Program-made: the position numbers and the translations under genes | In this document: positions 33,002-41,482 of the stretch, one piece after another | Layout: every line of letters begins with the position of its first letter | How positions within the stretch are numbered: the stretch's first letter is position 1 | The notes under the pieces: generated by a model | The model's input: only the letters and a program-made list of their open reading frames with translations | Told to the model about the DNA's origin: nothing | Databases searched by the model: none | Origin: Akkermansia muciniphila | GTDB lineage: Bacteria > Verrucomicrobiota > Verrucomicrobiia > Limisphaerales > BJHT01 | Reading direction: 5' to 3' | Assembly: GCA_945861535.1 (NCBI GenBank) | Contig: CAMAUZ010000067.1 | Location: 1-45,471 of the forward strand | DNA length: 45,471 nt

Positions 33002-33343
33002 TCACCGCATTTTCTCACCCAACTTAATCAAGCGCGGCTGCCAAACCGTCGCCCGCGCGGCCGCGACCTCGGTGAAGCTCATGCTCGTCGCACGATCCCC
33101 CACCTTGCCCAGATGCGCCGTCCCACCACTGCGGATGATCGCGCCAGAGCCGCTCTCGCCGGGGATTCCGGAGGTTTCAAGCCGCTGACCGTCAGCCAAA
33201 TTGCTGAACAGAATCCGCTCGTAAGGCACGAAGCCCACCCGGTCCATCAGGTCGCTCGCAATCGTCAGGCTGCCCTCGTAGCCCAAGCCCGAGGCCGCGA
33301 CCCGGGCGCGATGAACTTTCGATTTCAGCAAATGAACCTGCAT
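33002..33343 (-). CDS. panD: Aspartate 1-decarboxylase (PanD) homologue with altered active-site residues
   Basis: PanD makes beta-alanine for pantothenate and CoA. Start ATG 33343 (MQVHLLKSKVHRARV) gives 113 residues and places Lys9, the self-cleavage site Gly24-Ser25 (GYEGSLTI) and Arg54 (DGQRLETS) at the positions known from E. coli; ATG 33349 is two codons upstream. The family features GESGSG and a GDRATSMSF strand are present. Unusually, the catalytic Tyr58 is Ser (TSGI for TYAI) and Asn72 is Ser (RSGGTAH for VNGAAAH). Self-processing may occur, but decarboxylase activity is doubtful. CoaB elsewhere in the window acts later in the same pathway. Confidence 0.85.
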   Translation of the reverse strand: MQVHLLKSKVHRARVAASGLGYEGSLTIASDLMDRVGFVPYERILFSNLADGQRLETSGIPGESGSGAIIRSGGTAHLGKVGDRATSMSFTEVAAARATVWQPRLIKLGEKMR

Positions 33344-33425
33344 AACCAAACGACCGCTGGACGACTTTTTGCCGGGGATCCCGCACGAGTGCCGCCCCGC
33401 CCTCGGGAATGGGCTGACAGGGGCG

Positions 33426-33450
33426 TTTCAAGTCGTCAGTTGACTTGAAA
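33426..33450. promoter_or_regulatory. Palindrome overlapping the -35 box (possible operator)
   Basis: TTTCAAGTC (33426-33434) and GACTTGAAA (33442-33450) are perfect reverse complements spaced by 7 bases. The right half overlaps the -35 hexamer at 33440-33445. This layout fits a repressor-binding site controlling the gene at 33703 and perhaps panD. It is not followed by a U-tract, so it is not a normal terminator. Confidence 0.6.
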
Positions 33451-33468
33451 AACGCGCGTCACTATAAA
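33440..33468 (+). promoter_or_regulatory. Sigma70-type promoter for the Gfo/Idh/MocA gene
   Basis: TTGACT (33440-33445), a 17-base spacer and TATAAA (33463-33468) form a strong consensus. The predicted start near 33475 leaves a leader of about 230 bases before ATG 33703, which contains no recognised gene or riboswitch. Confidence 0.68.
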
Positions 33469-33702
33469 AACCGCACGACCTAATTCAACACCTACTTTCG
33501 CCCCGTGCCGAGGATATCCCGCAACTGCACCCGCCCACGAAAAAGCCTGTCATCGGCCCGCGCGGACACGGTGAATTGTCGTGCTGGTTTCCGCCCGGCA
33601 CCCCGCGATTAGCCTAGACCGAACTCGTTGTTTTCCCCCACTTTTGCTTCCCGACAAAAATTTAAATCCAATCAAAACTCCCAACCCATCCTTCAAAAAC
33701 CT

Positions 33703-34866
33703 ATGAGCAGAAAAATTCGTTACGGCATGGTCGGCGGCGGTCGCGGTGCGTTCATCGGCGCGGTGCATCGCATCGCGGCGGCGATGGATCAGCAAGTTGA
33801 ACTTGTCTGCGGGGCGTTCTCCAGCGATCCCGAACGCTCCAAAGCCAGCGGCGGCGACCTCTTTCTCCCCGCCAACCGCTGCTACGGCACCTTCGAGGAA
33901 ATGATCCTCGCCGAGAAGGCCCTGCCCGCCGACCAGCGCATGGATTTCATTGCCATCGTCACGCCGAACCACATGCACTTTCCGCCGGCGAAAATGGCGC
34001 TCGAAAACGGCTTCCACGTCCTGAGCGACAAGCCCGCCACCTTCGACCTCGCCGAGGCCAAGGCCCTCGCCGCGCTGGTGAAAAAGACCGGCCTCCTCTA
34101 CGGCCTCACGCATAACTACACCGGCTACCCGCTCGTGAAGCAGGCGCGCGACATGGTCGCCACCGGCAAACTCGGAAAAATTCGCAAGGTCGTCGTCGAG
34201 TATCCGCAGGGCTGGCTCGCCACGCGCCTCGAAGCCAGCGGCCAGAAGCAGGCCGGATGGCGCACCGACCCCAAGCGCTCCGGCGCGGGCGGCTGCGTCG
34301 GCGACATCGGCACGCACGCCGAGAATCTCGCCGAGTACATCACCGGCCTCCACATTTCCGAACTCGCCGCCGACCTCACCAGCTTCGTCAAAGGCCGCCA
34401 GCTCGACGACGACGCCAACGTCCTGCTCCGCTTCAAAGGCGGCGCGAAAGGCGTGCTCCACAGCTCCCAGATTTCCGTCGGCGAGGAGAACAACCTCAAC
34501 ATCCGCGTCTATGGCGAACTCGGCGGTCTCGAGTGGCACCAGAAGGAACCCAACACCCTGCTCGTGAAATGGCTCGATCAGCCCATGCAGGTCTATCGCA
34601 CCGCCAACGGCTATCTCTGCGACGCCGCCAAAGCCGCCGGCCGCACCCCGCCCGCCCATCCCGAGGGTTATCTCGAAGCCTTCGCGAACATCTACAAAAA
34701 CTTTGCCAACGCCATCCGCGCCCGCGCCGAAAAGCGCAAGCTCGCCAAGAGCGACCTCGCCAACGACTTCCCGAAAATCGAAGACGGCGTCCGTGGCATG
34801 GCGTTCATCGGGGCCGTCGTGAAGTCGTCAAAGGCGAATGCGGCGTGGACGAAGCTGGACGTCTGA
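33703..34866 (+). CDS. Gfo/Idh/MocA-family NAD(P)-dependent oxidoreductase
   Basis: 387 residues from ATG 33703 (MSRKIRYGMVGGGRGAFIGA); an A-rich stretch precedes it. The Rossmann motif GGGRGAFIGAVHRIA is at about 10-24. SDKPATFDLAEAKAL is at about 108 (the EKP motif reads DKP), with THNYTGYPLVKQAR at about 150. The substrate region GGCVGDIGTHAENLAEYI at about 202-219 holds the likely catalytic Asp and His. Family members oxidise sugars, inositols or sugar acids; no substrate can be named. It is divergent from panD and appears to be controlled by the promoter/operator at 33426-33468. Confidence 0.9.
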   Translation: MSRKIRYGMVGGGRGAFIGAVHRIAAAMDQQVELVCGAFSSDPERSKASGGDLFLPANRCYGTFEEMILAEKALPADQRMDFIAIVTPNHMHFPPAKMALENGFHVLSDKPATFDLAEAKALAALVKKTGLLYGLTHNYTGYPLVKQARDMVATGKLGKIRKVVVEYPQGWLATRLEASGQKQAGWRTDPKRSGAGGCVGDIGTHAENLAEYITGLHISELAADLTSFVKGRQLDDDANVLLRFKGGAKGVLHSSQISVGEENNLNIRVYGELGGLEWHQKEPNTLLVKWLDQPMQVYRTANGYLCDAAKAAGRTPPAHPEGYLEAFANIYKNFANAIRARAEKRKLAKSDLANDFPKIEDGVRGMAFIGAVVKSSKANAAWTKLDV

Positions 34867-35334
34867 CCTCGTCGGGACGGGCACGACCATGGAGCTAAAG
34901 CTCCCTCATCAAGGCGAGCCTCGTTCTGTTACCTCGCGGTTTGCAGTCAGGCGGATGTGGGACTGCCTCGGGGGTGGGGCAGTTCCTTGCGACAGGACAG
35001 TTCGGAGAATATGCGCGACTCGGCGGGTTTTGCTCGTCAGGCCGCCTTGCGCTGGTGGGACTATTCGGACCAGCGACTCGCGGCGATCTCGTGAGAAAAG
35101 GCACGGCGGAGGAGCCAAGGTCGCGCGAGCAGGAGTTTGCAGCGCTCTTGGATCTGGAGGCGGATTGGCGGTTTGATGCCGGTCAGGCCTTGGCGCCCGC
35201 CTGCATTCGCAGAACTTGGTCTGGGGGGATCTTTTTGGAAATTCACCGCTGGCCATCCTATGGCGGAGTGAAGTGGTATTCGCGGCATCCTCCGCGCAGC
35301 AGCGGTTCTGAATATAGCTTAGCTAGACCCCACA
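34867..35334. other. Intergenic region between convergent genes, no gene recognised
   Basis: About 470 bases. A small GGAGCTAAAGCTCC palindrome (34891-34904) follows the oxidoreductase gene. An open frame of 152 codons crosses the region into the antisense strand of the next gene, but its composition and lack of pattern do not support it as a protein. Confidence 0.45.
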
Positions 35335-37878
35335 CTAGTGCGTCTTTTCCGGCACCAGCAGCGCGCCGGGCGAGGCGGCGAAGCAGTTGGGGGCGTTGAG
35401 GAGCCAGAGCTGATGGTGCGCGTGCGGCGAGAAGCTCCAGACCTGGCCGGCGAGGTCGGCGGGCACGGGCACGGTGACCACTTCGTCGTCGGTCTTCACT
35501 TCGGCGATGAGTTTGCGGTCGGGGCCGAGGAGTTTCAGCGGGCCGCCGCTGTAGAAGAACTGGAGGTTTTTCGTGCCGGTGGGGACGAGGAAAAACAGCT
35601 CGGGCACCTGGCCGAGCGAGATCACTTTGCGACCGCGCTGGGGGAGCCAGGTGAGCGGAGCGCCGGGGCGGCCTTGGATGCGCCAGCCGGCGGCGGAGTC
35701 GTCGCACTCGAAGAAGTAAACGCCCGCCGCGGGCACGGGCAGCGTGAGTTTGTGGATCGCGCCATCGAGCGGGAGCGAACCCGTGGCGAGCGGGCGCCGC
35801 TGCCCGTCCTGGAGCGTCCATTTCGTCGCCGCGCGATCGCGATACCAGGCAATGATTCCGGTGGTGATGTCGAGTTCGAGCGGCTCGCCGTTGGTGCTGC
35901 GGAGCGCGTAGCGTTCGACGCGTTGGAAGGCCTGGTTGTGCGCCGCGGGTTTGGCGCTCGCGGCGTTGGTGGCGTTCGCCGCCGCGGCGGGGAGGAGCTT
36001 CGCGTAGTCGTACGTTTTCTCGTTCAGTTCCAGCGGCTGAAAATAGGCGAGTCCGTCGCGGAACCATTGCTCCGTCTCGGCGGCGGTCACGAAGCCGGCG
36101 CCGCTCCACGGCTTGGGTTCGCGGCTGTTCCGCTCCCAAGTCGGCTCCGCAAATTTTTTGGCCGCATCGCTGGCGAAGGTGCTCTGGATGGCGTTCCAAT
36201 GATTCATGTACTCGTAGCGGGTGCGGTAGGTGAAGGTGAGGACGTCGAGCGTGAGGGCTTTCTGTTTCGCCTTGTCCTTCTCGTGATCGAGCAGCCAGCG
36301 GAGGTGGCTGTAGCGCAGGTAATGCTTGAGCTGATCGAGGCGCGCGAGGACGTCGGCGCGGTCGCGGGCGAGCGTCGCGGCTTCGTCGAGATCGCGGAAG
36401 AGCAGGCCCATGAACTGACGGCTCACCAGCGGCGAATAGGTCGCCGTCGGCAGCCAGCGGTCGTAGTAACGGCGCATGACCGCGGCGGCGGGGCCGAATG
36501 CGTGCGCATAAAAATCCGCGGTGATCGCGGCCACGTCGGCCGCGGGATTCCACATCAACCGGTTGGCGACGTAGTAGCCAAGACCGTGGACGCCCCAGTT
36601 GTTGCCGCTCTCGGCGTCCATGCTCGTCGCGCCGAGCGCGGCGGATTTGCGGATGCTCTCGGCGATGTGCGGCAGGTTCGCGCCGTGGCCGCCGGGCAGT
36701 TTGTCGAAATCCCAGAGCCACACCGAGTAGTAGTCGTAGAAGCCCATCGAGCGGCATTTTTGCGGCCACAGATCGCGCAGTTCATCGAAGGTGTAGCGGC
36801 CGCGGATGAAGCCCATCGTGAGCTGCACGTACACGTTGGGTTCGAGCGCGAAGTCCGGCGGCTCGCTGTGTTCGTTGTAGGCGAGCAGGCCGATCATCTT
36901 GCCTGGATGCGCCTTCGCCAGTTCGCGCGCGGCGTGGTTGGCGAGGCCGAAGACGCGGTTGCTGATGCTGCCGAGCTTTACGCACGGCTCGCATTCGCAA
37001 TGGCCGTCGCCATCCGCGCAATCGAGCGAGACCATTTCCTTGTCGGGATTTTTCGCGAAGTAATCCAGCGCCCACTGCACCGCGAGGGCGCGTACACCAG
37101 GGTTGCTCACGCAGAGCTGCTGCCCCTGCCGCTTGCCCTTCGTCAGCGCGAGATACTCGGGATGGGCCGCGAACAACGCCTTGTGCGACGCGATGATCGC
37201 CTCGTAGGCGTGGCCCGCATGAACGCGGAAGGAGGCCGCCATGCGATTGCGCCGCGCCCAGTCGGTGTAATCCGCGGCGCACGAGCGCCCGAGCGGATGC
37301 TGCTTGTCATCGGGGAACGGCCCGTAGCCATACCAAATGCGGCGCGCGAGAATCTTCGGCCGGTCCGCGAGCGACAGCGACACGGTCAAGTCGCGGCGCT
37401 GCGGAATCACCTCCCACGCTCTGGCCGGAAAGAACCACCGACAGCCGAGGTGTTCGAGCAACGTGAACGCCGCGTGCGGCACGGCAAACTCGGTCGCGCC
37501 CAGCAGCAGCACGCGCTCCGGCGTCGTGTGGATGACGAAGGCCTCCTTGCCATCGTAGGTGTTGCGGATCGCCAGCTCGGTTTGGAATCCGGCCTGCGGA
37601 AATTCCGCCACCGTCCCGAGCACGATGCCGCGCGCGCCATCGCCGGTGGTCACGGCGAATCTTGCGCCGCTGATTTGTTCCAGATACGCCGCGAGTTCGG
37701 CGGCCACGGCCTTGGTCGGTGCGGAGGCGTTGGGAGAAATCACGATCGGGAGCAGCGCCTGGCCGGCGGCGGCGAGGGGCGCGGGCGCGGCGTCGGGCAG
37801 CGGGGCGGCGGAGGTGGGCGCGGGCAGCGCGGGTGCGGCGAGCAGCAGCAGGAGGGCGAGGAGTTTGGGCATGTGCAT
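35335..37878 (-). CDS. Exported DUF4838-type (glycosidase-like) protein
   Basis: 847 residues from ATG 37878 with a signal peptide (MPKLLALLLLLAAPALPAP). Residues about 40-170 form an N-terminal domain typical of alpha-glucuronidase-like and hexosaminidase-like proteins (AAELAAYLEQISGARFAVTT). The DUF4838 core lies at about 210-500 (CADGDGHCECEPCVK, NVYVQLTMGFIRGRYTFDEL, DAESGNNWGVHGLGYYVANR). A helical part and a C-terminal beta-sandwich follow. Such proteins are common in Verrucomicrobiota and Planctomycetes polysaccharide systems, so carbohydrate hydrolysis in the periplasm or outside the cell is likely but unproven. The opposite strand is also open over the full length; this strand has the signal peptide and family motifs. 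Confidence 0.9.
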   Translation of the reverse strand: MHMPKLLALLLLLAAPALPAPTSAAPLPDAAPAPLAAAGQALLPIVISPNASAPTKAVAAELAAYLEQISGARFAVTTGDGARGIVLGTVAEFPQAGFQTELAIRNTYDGKEAFVIHTTPERVLLLGATEFAVPHAAFTLLEHLGCRWFFPARAWEVIPQRRDLTVSLSLADRPKILARRIWYGYGPFPDDKQHPLGRSCAADYTDWARRNRMAASFRVHAGHAYEAIIASHKALFAAHPEYLALTKGKRQGQQLCVSNPGVRALAVQWALDYFAKNPDKEMVSLDCADGDGHCECEPCVKLGSISNRVFGLANHAARELAKAHPGKMIGLLAYNEHSEPPDFALEPNVYVQLTMGFIRGRYTFDELRDLWPQKCRSMGFYDYYSVWLWDFDKLPGGHGANLPHIAESIRKSAALGATSMDAESGNNWGVHGLGYYVANRLMWNPAADVAAITADFYAHAFGPAAAVMRRYYDRWLPTATYSPLVSRQFMGLLFRDLDEAATLARDRADVLARLDQLKHYLRYSHLRWLLDHEKDKAKQKALTLDVLTFTYRTRYEYMNHWNAIQSTFASDAAKKFAEPTWERNSREPKPWSGAGFVTAAETEQWFRDGLAYFQPLELNEKTYDYAKLLPAAAANATNAASAKPAAHNQAFQRVERYALRSTNGEPLELDITTGIIAWYRDRAATKWTLQDGQRRPLATGSLPLDGAIHKLTLPVPAAGVYFFECDDSAAGWRIQGRPGAPLTWLPQRGRKVISLGQVPELFFLVPTGTKNLQFFYSGGPLKLLGPDRKLIAEVKTDDEVVTVPVPADLAGQVWSFSPHAHHQLWLLNAPNCFAASPGALLVPEKTH

Positions 37879-38302
37879 TGGTGAGGGCGCATCCTGCGGA
37901 TCGGGAATCGGCTGTCCACTCTCGGCTGCGAGCGGCGCGGTGCCCGGATGGGATCGCGGGAGTGGGCTGGGGATTTATGGTAAAAGATTTGGGGTAAAAG
38001 ACTTGGGGCGAAGGAATGGGGGGGCAGGAGACTTTTTGTCTTCATTCCTTGGCTGCGTTGGCGTCGGCATGACGCGACCCGCTCTCGGTCTTTGTAGGAG
38101 TCGAGGTAACGAGACTCTAACCTCCTTCCACGAGCGGCCCGCTCAAAAACACCGTAAGCCGCGGCTTACAACCAAGGTCCGTTCTCACGCGCCTCACTCA
38201 AGGCAGCCCACAAGACTCAGTCCGTTGCTCGCGGAGAAATGGTCAGAGTCTCGTTGCCTCGACTCCTACAAGAGCAGGCCGTCCGCCTCCTCCCGTCGGC
38301 GA
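37879..38302. other. Intergenic region containing the inverted repeat 38091-38271
   Basis: About 420 bases. The first part (37960-38040) has AT-richer imperfect repeats (GGTAAAAGATTTGGGGTAAA). The second part is the repeat element described separately. No gene was recognised. Confidence 0.45.
38091..38271. repeat. Inverted repeat of the TTGTAGGAGTCGAGGTAACG family, locus B
   Basis: The left arm TTTGTAGGAGTCGAGGTAAC with GAGACTCTAACC pairs with the right arm GGTCAGAGTCTCGTTGCCTC with GACTCCTACAA at about 90 percent identity. The centre has a GTAAGCCGCGGCTTAC palindrome. It is the same family as 20170-20350, about 18 kb away. Confidence 0.82.
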
Positions 38303-38956
38303 CTACAAGGTCTGAATGTCGGCGGCGAGGGCGACGAAGAGTTCATCCAGCGCGCCGTAGTGGCTGGCGTCGCCGGCGCTGCCGACAAGGCCGAAACCGA
38401 CGCCATAAGCCGGGCCGTTGGCGACGCAGGCGTTGGTGCCGTGCTCGTGGATCTGTCGGCGGGCGAGTTCGAGGACCCGGGTGCGGCCGCCATCGACCTC
38501 GTATTTCCAACCGATGATGCGCGCCTGCGGGAACTGTCCGCGCAGGCCGCCAATGAGTTTGGGCGTGGGGAGCAACTCCGCCAGCAGCGTGCCCTGGCGC
38601 GTGGAGATTTTTCCCCCGGTGACTTCGGTGAGCGCGCCGTCGGCGGTGCGCGCGAAGATTTTTCCAAATGTGAAATCACTTACGGCGGCGGCGTGAAAAA
38701 CCGCGCCGATGGCAGCGCCGGCGTGGCGGTCGAGGCGGTCGCGCAAGTCGGTGGTGGTGGTGAAGGTCTCGACGGTTTGCGCCCGCTGCTCGCCGCGATG
38801 GGTGGCGTAATGGCCGAGGAGCAGGGTCACCTCGTGGCCGCGCGCGACAAGGAAGTTGGCGAGCAACGAGCCGAGCCGCCCGGTCGAGAGGTTCGTGAGT
38901 CGGCGGACCTGGTCGAGCGATTCATACGTGGGGCCGGCGGTGACGAGGCACTTCAT
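38303..38956 (-). CDS. Phosphopantothenate-cysteine ligase-type protein (stand-alone CoaB domain)
   Basis: 217 residues from ATG 38956 (MKCLVTAGPTYESLDQVRRL). The nucleotide-binding start is followed by TNLSTGRLGSLLANFLVARG, a segment typical of CoaB. Then come AAAVSDF (about 92-98), GGKISTR with LLPTPKLIGGL, and GTNACVANGPAYG near the end. CoaB joins 4'-phosphopantothenate and cysteine in CoA synthesis. In most bacteria it is fused to the CoaC decarboxylase; here only the CoaB half is present, so CoaC must be separate. It lies 43 bases after the class IV aminotransferase gene on the same strand. Confidence 0.85.
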   Translation of the reverse strand: MKCLVTAGPTYESLDQVRRLTNLSTGRLGSLLANFLVARGHEVTLLLGHYATHRGEQRAQTVETFTTTTDLRDRLDRHAGAAIGAVFHAAAVSDFTFGKIFARTADGALTEVTGGKISTRQGTLLAELLPTPKLIGGLRGQFPQARIIGWKYEVDGGRTRVLELARRQIHEHGTNACVANGPAYGVGFGLVGSAGDASHYGALDELFVALAADIQTL

Positions 38957-38999
38957 CGGATGAGAGTTTTTGGGAAAGTGGAATGCCCGCAGGGAATGG

Positions 39000-39854
39000 C
39001 TAAATCGCCGCGCTGGCCGCGGCGGCGAGCAGTCGTTGGTAGGCGTCTTGCAGCACCCGGACGAGCGGCGAGCGCCGGAGCGGGCGACCGTCGAGCGCGA
39101 CGGCTTCGACAATTCCCAGCGTGGTCAGGGTGAGAAAAACACCGTCGCAGGCGTGCAATTGTTCGGGCGTGCTGCGGGCCTCGCCCACGGGAATCTGGAG
39201 TTCGCGGCAGAGTTCCAGCACCGCGCGGCGCGTCACGCCGTCGAGCGCCCCGGACGCCAGCGCCGGGGTGCAGACGCGGTCGCCGGTGAGCCAGAAAATA
39301 TTCGCGGCGGCGGCTTCGGCCACATCGCCATCGGTGTTCAACAGCAGCCCCTCGTCGGCCCCCGCGGCCTCGGCTTCGGCGCGCGCGAGGATGCTGGGCA
39401 GCTTGTTCAGGGTTTTGTAAACGGCGAGCGCTTCACCGGCCGGAACGCGCAGCGAACTGGTGATTAGCCGCCATGGCGGTGCGGTCGCGGCCGGGGCGAG
39501 CGCGGGCGGGTGCAGGGTCATCACGATGCGCGGTTGATCCGCGCCGCGCAGCGAATAGCCGCGCCCGCCGCCGCCCCGGCTCACGGTGATGCGGAGGATG
39601 GCGGACGGCATTTGGTTGCGGGCGATCAGTTCGCGGATCCCGTCGCGGAGGCGGGACTCATCGGGCGGAATTTTGAGGTGCAAAAACTCCGCGCAGCGGA
39701 GCAACCGCGACCAGTGCTGTTCCCAGAGAAACGGTCGGCCGCCCTGCACCAGCACCGTTTCAAACAAACCGTCCCCGAGCAGAAACGCGCGGTCGCTCAC
39801 CGGGATGAGCGTCTCGGCCTCGGGCAGGAATTGGCCATCAAGATAGACGATCAT
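39000..39854 (-). CDS. Class IV aminotransferase (IlvE/Dat/PabC family)
   Basis: 284 residues from ATG 39854 (MIVYLDGQFLPEAETLIPVS). It is a fold-type IV PLP enzyme. DRAFLLGDGLFETVLVQGGR is at about 21-40, the PLP Lys in YKTLNKLPSILARAEA (about 145-160), EAAAANIFWL at about 178, and SGALDGVTRRAVLELCREL at about 201. Members act on branched-chain amino acids, D-amino acids or aminodeoxychorismate (PabC); the length and the TLNKLP motif lean towards PabC or D-alanine aminotransferase, but this is not certain. It precedes the CoaB-type gene in the same direction, with the prepilin-like gene upstream. Confidence 0.85.
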   Translation of the reverse strand: MIVYLDGQFLPEAETLIPVSDRAFLLGDGLFETVLVQGGRPFLWEQHWSRLLRCAEFLHLKIPPDESRLRDGIRELIARNQMPSAILRITVSRGGGGRGYSLRGADQPRIVMTLHPPALAPAATAPPWRLITSSLRVPAGEALAVYKTLNKLPSILARAEAEAAGADEGLLLNTDGDVAEAAAANIFWLTGDRVCTPALASGALDGVTRRAVLELCRELQIPVGEARSTPEQLHACDGVFLTLTTLGIVEAVALDGRPLRRSPLVRVLQDAYQRLLAAAASAAI

Positions 39855-39902
39855 GGCGGCGGAGCCGGTGCCGGCGGGGCAAGGGAAGGCGGCGGCGGAG
39901 GG

Positions 39903-40721
39903 CTACTCGCTGGTGCGGGATTTGAACCAGTTGGCGTCCGAAGCCCCGTTGGGCCGCGCAATGCCGGGGACGCCACCCACGCTCAGGGAGATCGAATCCC
40001 ACCGATGCACTTCCACATGACCATCCGCAAAACTCAAGGTGGAGCCGCGGTTGTGCATCGCCGCCGGGAGATTGCTGTTGACCCAGGTGCCGTTGTTGGC
40101 GGGATCGAGATCAATGGCGAAATAGCCGTCGTCGATCGAATTGATGTCCTCGTGCGCGAAGACAAAGAGGTCGGTGGGTTTCCCCATCTGCGCGAGCGTG
40201 GTGTACAGACTGAACTGCTGCGCGGGCGGCGTGGGAAAGGGGGCGGGCCGTGTGCCGCCGTTCATCCAGTTGTTCATCGACACGCTGCGGGCGTAAGGCC
40301 CAACCGCACCGGGAAAAATGTATTTGTCGGAGGGGCACCGGAAGATCTCAGCCGTACCCGCGTACGGCCCCAGTTGACCGTGCATGAACAAATCGGTGTT
40401 CGTTTCGTAGCCGGCGACATAGGGCCATGTCGGCGCGCCGCCGGGCCGCATCCAGGCGGCGCACCAGGTCGTGTTGCTGTTGACCAGCGTGACGGCTCCG
40501 CGGTTCCGACAGATGCGGTCATTTTGATCGCCCGCATAGAGAGTCCACGCGAGTTGGAGCTGTTTGTTGTTCGACAGGCATTTGACGGCGTGAGCCTTTT
40601 CCTTGGCTTTGCCCAGCGTGGGCAACAGGAGGGACGCGAGGATGCCGATGATCGCAATGACGACCAGCAGTTCGATGAGCGTGAAAGCAGACGTGCGGGG
40701 CACGGAGGCCTGAATTTGCAT
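39903..40721 (-). CDS. Prepilin-like (type II secretion pseudopilin) protein with H-X9-DG motif
   Basis: 272 residues from ATG 40721. The N-terminal pseudopilin signal is [20 protein letters not shown] with Ala rather than the usual Gly at the cleavage site, common in this group. The mature part has [20 protein letters not shown], a Cys-containing segment FRCPSDKY and the terminal H-X9-DG motif ([19 protein letters not shown]). Such proteins are abundant in Verrucomicrobiota and Planctomycetes and are presumed to be exported and assembled by a type II/IV machinery. Function is unknown. Confidence 0.9.
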   Translation of the reverse strand: MQIQASVPRTSAFTLIELLVVIAIIGILASLLLPTLGKAKEKAHAVKCLSNNKQLQLAWTLYAGDQNDRICRNRGAVTLVNSNTTWCAAWMRPGGAPTWPYVAGYETNTDLFMHGQLGPYAGTAEIFRCPSDKYIFPGAVGPYARSVSMNNWMNGGTRPAPFPTPPAQQFSLYTTLAQMGKPTDLFVFAHEDINSIDDGYFAIDLDPANNGTWVNSNLPAAMHNRGSTLSFADGHVEVHRWDSISLSVGGVPGIARPNGASDANWFKSRTSE

Positions 40722-41482
40722 GGCTTGTCTTTTTAGCGCCGGACCAATGGCGAGGGCGGAGTCCGGAAAGTTGGACTGCGACAGTCGTTTGGGAGACAGC
40801 ATTGCGGGAAACGTTAATCGTGAACGGTCCGGTGGCGAGCATTTTATTTTCGACGCAGTTACCGCGCAGGCCGGGGTGCGTCACGCACGCGGGCAAGGAG
40901 GTGAGTGAACGCGGCGGGGGGCGAGCAGGTGTTGCAGTCGGCGGGGGGGGCGAGCAGGTTGCGCGGTTCGAGTTTGTACCGGTCCGCGCGGAACCGGCCG
41001 GTGGTCGTGGCGGTGGGGCGGAAATTCCGGGGGGGGATTTGCGACCGAGGATGACCGGTAGGCTCTTGGCGGAAGAGAATTGGCGTGACGGCGGCTGGTT
41101 CGGCGTACGGGAATGCGTGCAGCACGCGGCGGGGATGGGCGCACGCCGGGCGCATCGCAGTTTCTTGCACGCGGCTTGGCGTCCGCGCCACCGGGTGGGG
41201 CAGGCATTCTTGCCTGCCAGTTGGCGGGGCATCCCTGCCCCGAGTTCCCGGTTCCGCGGGGGTGCTCGGCCAGGGCAACGGGCGGCAGGGATGCCGGTCG
41301 AACTGGCCGGCAAGGATGCCCGCCCCACCCCGCCGCCGCGCGTGCCGCCGCAGGTTGCCTCGACCACACCACCCGTGCCTGCCGAAGGTTGCAGGAAACT
41401 GCGATGCGCCCGCGCACGCCGGCAGGCGGATATTTTTATTTGCGCGCGGCGCGAGAGCCGGCAAAGAGTCTGCGCGACAAAA
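40722..41482. other. Intergenic region before the hybrid histidine kinase, mostly palindromic
   Basis: About 760 bases. The frame of the kinase is open back to about 40802, but it crosses the composite inverted repeat at 41139-41419 and shows no protein-like pattern. Its start is therefore placed at 41483. No promoter was confidently identified. Confidence 0.55.
41139..41419. repeat. Composite nested inverted repeat upstream of the histidine kinase
   Basis: Outer arms are GCGCACGCCGGGCGCATCGC at 41139 with AGTTTC, and GAAACTGCGATGCGCCCGCG with CACGCC ending near 41419. They enclose a second inverted repeat (41194-41329) with GGTGGGGCAGGCATTCTTGC and GCAAGGATGCCCGCCCCACC ends and a GGGGCATCCCTGCCCC palindrome. 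Confidence 0.82.

Noticed and set aside
34941-35399. A 152-codon plus-strand frame between the oxidoreductase and DUF4838 genes
   Set aside because: It runs into the antisense of the DUF4838 gene and has no recognisable pattern. Treated as non-coding.
35338-37884. An 848-codon open frame on the plus strand opposite the DUF4838 gene
   Set aside because: The minus strand has a signal peptide and family motifs over its full length. The plus-strand product is Arg/Gly/Val-rich with no domain pattern, as expected from antisense of GC-rich codons.
40802-41482. An N-terminal extension of the hybrid kinase frame
   Set aside because: These 227 codons cross a nested inverted repeat and give low-complexity sequence. 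The PAS-like region begins only after 41483.
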